In this document: positions 62,505-64,000 of the stretch, piece after piece
Layout of the letters: each line of letters opens with the position of its first letter
Position numbering within the stretch: the first letter of the stretch is position 1
NCBI GenBank assembly: GCA_963662905.2
Contig: CAXXFD010000003.1
Location: 620,001 to 684,000, forward strand
DNA length: 64,000 nucleotides
Origin: G963662905 sp963662905
GTDB taxonomy: Bacteria > Bacteroidota > Bacteroidia > Bacteroidales > WRLA01
Direction of reading: 5' to 3'
Position numbers and translations under genes: made by a program
Notes under the pieces: generated by a model
What the model was told of the DNA's origin: nothing
The model's database searches: none
The model's input: only the letters and a program-made list of their open reading frames with translations

Positions 62505-63665
62505 TTAACGCACCATATTTATACTTGGCATATTTGACTGCTGTGCGTTTTTGAGTGTGTACCATGTAGTGGATTCTGAAAAACCATCGGAGTCATAAAC
62601 AATCCTTCCGGTATTGTCCGGGATGAACACACCACCTGGATTCCCGAAGTTATCCACCATAAAATTGGCAAAATAGAGGTTTTCAATGCCATCGGTTCCC
62701 ATAGTTCCACTGAGCACGATAACCACATCGGAGCTGTAGCCACTGATTTCCACCTCAACACCGAGGAAAACGGAAAAATTATTATCATCACCAACAATAA
62801 ATCCACCCTGGCCTACTCCTGTTTCGATACCATTAATATAATCGTATTTAATGGTCAGGTCCTCATCATTCTGCTCGTAAAAATGGATCGTAATGTCGGC
62901 AAACTGATAGCCGGGGTCATAATCGTTGGGCACATTGCTCGATTTTAGCACAAAGGGGCTCCCCAGATAAGCACCTTCAAGGTTTGGCGGATTTGTACCG
63001 GTATTGATCGGCATTCCAAGATCCTGCAAGCCTTCCAATGCTTCTGCGGTAATTATTTCATTGATATCCGGAGTTAAGCCGTTGGGATCAACTTGCCCGC
63101 CACCATCATACACCATCCGCTCGTAGGTGATGATTGTTGTACTGGAACAGCCTTCGTATGCACCAACCTGCTTGGATGCATAAACAACTTCATCGGGCGT
63201 TAGAATAGTAAAGGTAAATACGACTCCGGGGTAAGTATCGAGGATGATGCCGTCCTTTGTTTGCGTATCGCTCCATTCCCAGCCTCCGACAACGCTTTCA
63301 TTACCGTCAACCTTAACATATAAATTTCCATCCCTTCCAAAAGCAAGTTTAGTATCTTCGGTATAACCATATTGATCCAGAAGATCGATTTCATCAGAAA
63401 TACCACAACCGGAAATCAATGCTGTGGACTGAGCAAAAATCCAGTATTTCAGCGACTCATCACCTGATTTCATTGTACTTTCATCGCCAACAAGGGCGGT
63501 TTCGCGCTCGGCAACCGGCACAATATCCCCAATAGGGACTCCGGGAAAGCGCTCCGCAAGTGTTTGCGGATCATCATTGTTGTCATCATCGTCATCATTG
63601 CTACAGGCAACAAAGAAAAGGCTGACAGAAAACAATGCCAGGAAAAACAAAACTGATTTTTTCAT
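62505..63665 (-). CDS. Hypothetical surface lipoprotein
   Basis: This 386-residue protein has the lipoprotein signal 'LFFLALFSVSLFFVAC' followed by an acidic SNDDDDDNNDD stretch after the Cys, which fits a surface-export signal (LES) in Bacteroidota. The rest is beta-rich with no recognised catalytic motif; 'YDYINGIETGVGQGGFIVGD' and 'VVIVLSGTMGTDGIENLYFA' are typical strands. It is convergent with the histidine kinase gene, 20 bases apart. Confidence 0.75.
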   Translation of the reverse strand: MKKSVLFFLALFSVSLFFVACSNDDDDDNNDDPQTLAERFPGVPIGDIVPVAERETALVGDESTMKSGDESLKYWIFAQSTALISGCGISDEIDLLDQYGYTEDTKLAFGRDGNLYVKVDGNESVVGGWEWSDTQTKDGIILDTYPGVVFTFTILTPDEVVYASKQVGAYEGCSSTTIITYERMVYDGGGQVDPNGLTPDINEIITAEALEGLQDLGMPINTGTNPPNLEGAYLGSPFVLKSSNVPNDYDPGYQFADITIHFYEQNDEDLTIKYDYINGIETGVGQGGFIVGDDNNFSVFLGVEVEISGYSSDVVIVLSGTMGTDGIENLYFANFMVDNFGNPGGVFIPDNTGRIVYDSDGFSESTTWYTLKNAQQSNMPSINMVR

Positions 63666-63710
63666 AATTAGAGATTTGATAAATAATAAATTAATTTATT
63701 TTTTAGGCGT

Positions 63711-64000
63711 TTACTTTTCACAAGTACCTACAGCTTTTTTGAAAGCTTCGATAATATTACGTGCCGATTCAATGTCCGCAACCCGGATCAGGAGATCGTC
63801 CGTAAAATTCTGGGTTTTACCATTTTTGTAGGCTTTGATAATCTTTTGACGATATTGTGTCGAAAGCTCCACAAATAAATCTTTGCCCTTGATTTTAAAA
63901 TCCACATTATTGGGGTCGATATCGCAGAGATTAAATTCAAAAACTTCGAAATCACTTTTCTTGGAATCGGAACTGGTAAGCTCAAAGCGGATATCATCGC
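63711..64000 (-). CDS. Hypothetical protein, 5' end beyond the right edge
   Basis: The frame is open to the window end and covers the last 96 codons of a minus-strand gene. It reads 'DDIRFELTSSDSKKSDFEVF', 'EFNLCDIDPNNVDFKIKGKD', and on to 'AFKKAVGTCEK'. It is a regular alpha/beta sequence with no recognised motif. It ends 45 bases before the lipoprotein start codon on the same strand, so the two may be co-transcribed. Confidence 0.7.
   Translation of the reverse strand, partial: DDIRFELTSSDSKKSDFEVFEFNLCDIDPNNVDFKIKGKDLFVELSTQYRQKIIKAYKNGKTQNFTDDLLIRVADIESARNIIEAFKKAVGTCEK

Overview
The window looks like a chromosomal contig of a T9SS-bearing, carotenoid-producing Bacteroidota, probably an environmental member of the Bacteroidales/Marinilabiliales or Cytophagales type. 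I cannot place it more finely from sequence alone. The evidence is: T9SS sorting domains of type A (giant protein, esterase) and type B (first gene); several upstream regions with the Bacteroidota -7 box TAnnTTTG; LytTR/His_kinase regulators, DUF5723, DUF3857/DUF2569 and DUF418 proteins; and a zeaxanthin-type carotenoid operon. Most genes are chromosomal housekeeping or envelope functions, with several accessory patches.

Layout. 1-5 kb: end of a secreted PKD/Ig-like T9SS type B protein, a HigA-like antitoxin gene broken by one stop codon, and a secreted TPR-caspase protein. 5.2-12.4 kb: mnmE, then directly behind it a type III restriction-modification island (small ORF, XRE regulator, Mod, DinD, Res) that ends in a scar joining two truncated genes. 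12.4-22.6 kb: BNR/YCF48-like protein, DUF3857 transglutaminase, HD hydrolase of the SpoT type, MBL hydrolase, a LytTR two-component pair, a DUF1566 lipoprotein, a REP-associated Y1 transposase containing a perfect 38-bp palindrome, and a nucleoside deaminase. 23.1-35.2 kb: one 4010-residue secreted modular protein. 35.3-42.5 kb: EamA transporter, DUF5723 outer-membrane protein, YchF, a 1-kb intergenic region with a nested foldback, a secreted endonuclease I, and a threonine-synthase-like enzyme that I read as cysteate synthase (sulfonolipid precursor).

42.5-44.5 kb holds the most interesting locus: a full-length Rpn (PDDEXK_2) nuclease gene followed by two stand-alone, overlapping copies of its C-terminal tail. 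The tails have different numbers of a four-residue G-x-x-x repeat (10, 9 and 6). The locus sits between TCCGG...TTGACCC repeat units. Given that Rpn proteins are now known as toxin-antitoxin antiphage systems in which the separately translated C-terminal domain is the antitoxin, this looks like a natural array of free-standing Rpn antitoxins.

44.6-64 kb: a NUC1 nuclease lipoprotein, a vWA protein, tRNA-Pro(GGG) with terminator, the crtI-crtB-idi-crtZ-crtY operon, an MntA-HepT toxin-antitoxin pair, a CNNM/CBS protein, a DUF418 membrane protein, a T9SS-sorted esterase, a HigB-HigA pair, a GroES-like gene leading a FecBCD-type ABC importer, a TPR histidine kinase, a lipoprotein, and a partial gene at the right edge. 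Across the window, defence or addiction functions (type III R-M, Rpn array, MntA-HepT, HigBA, dead HigA) are unusually frequent for about 64 kb.
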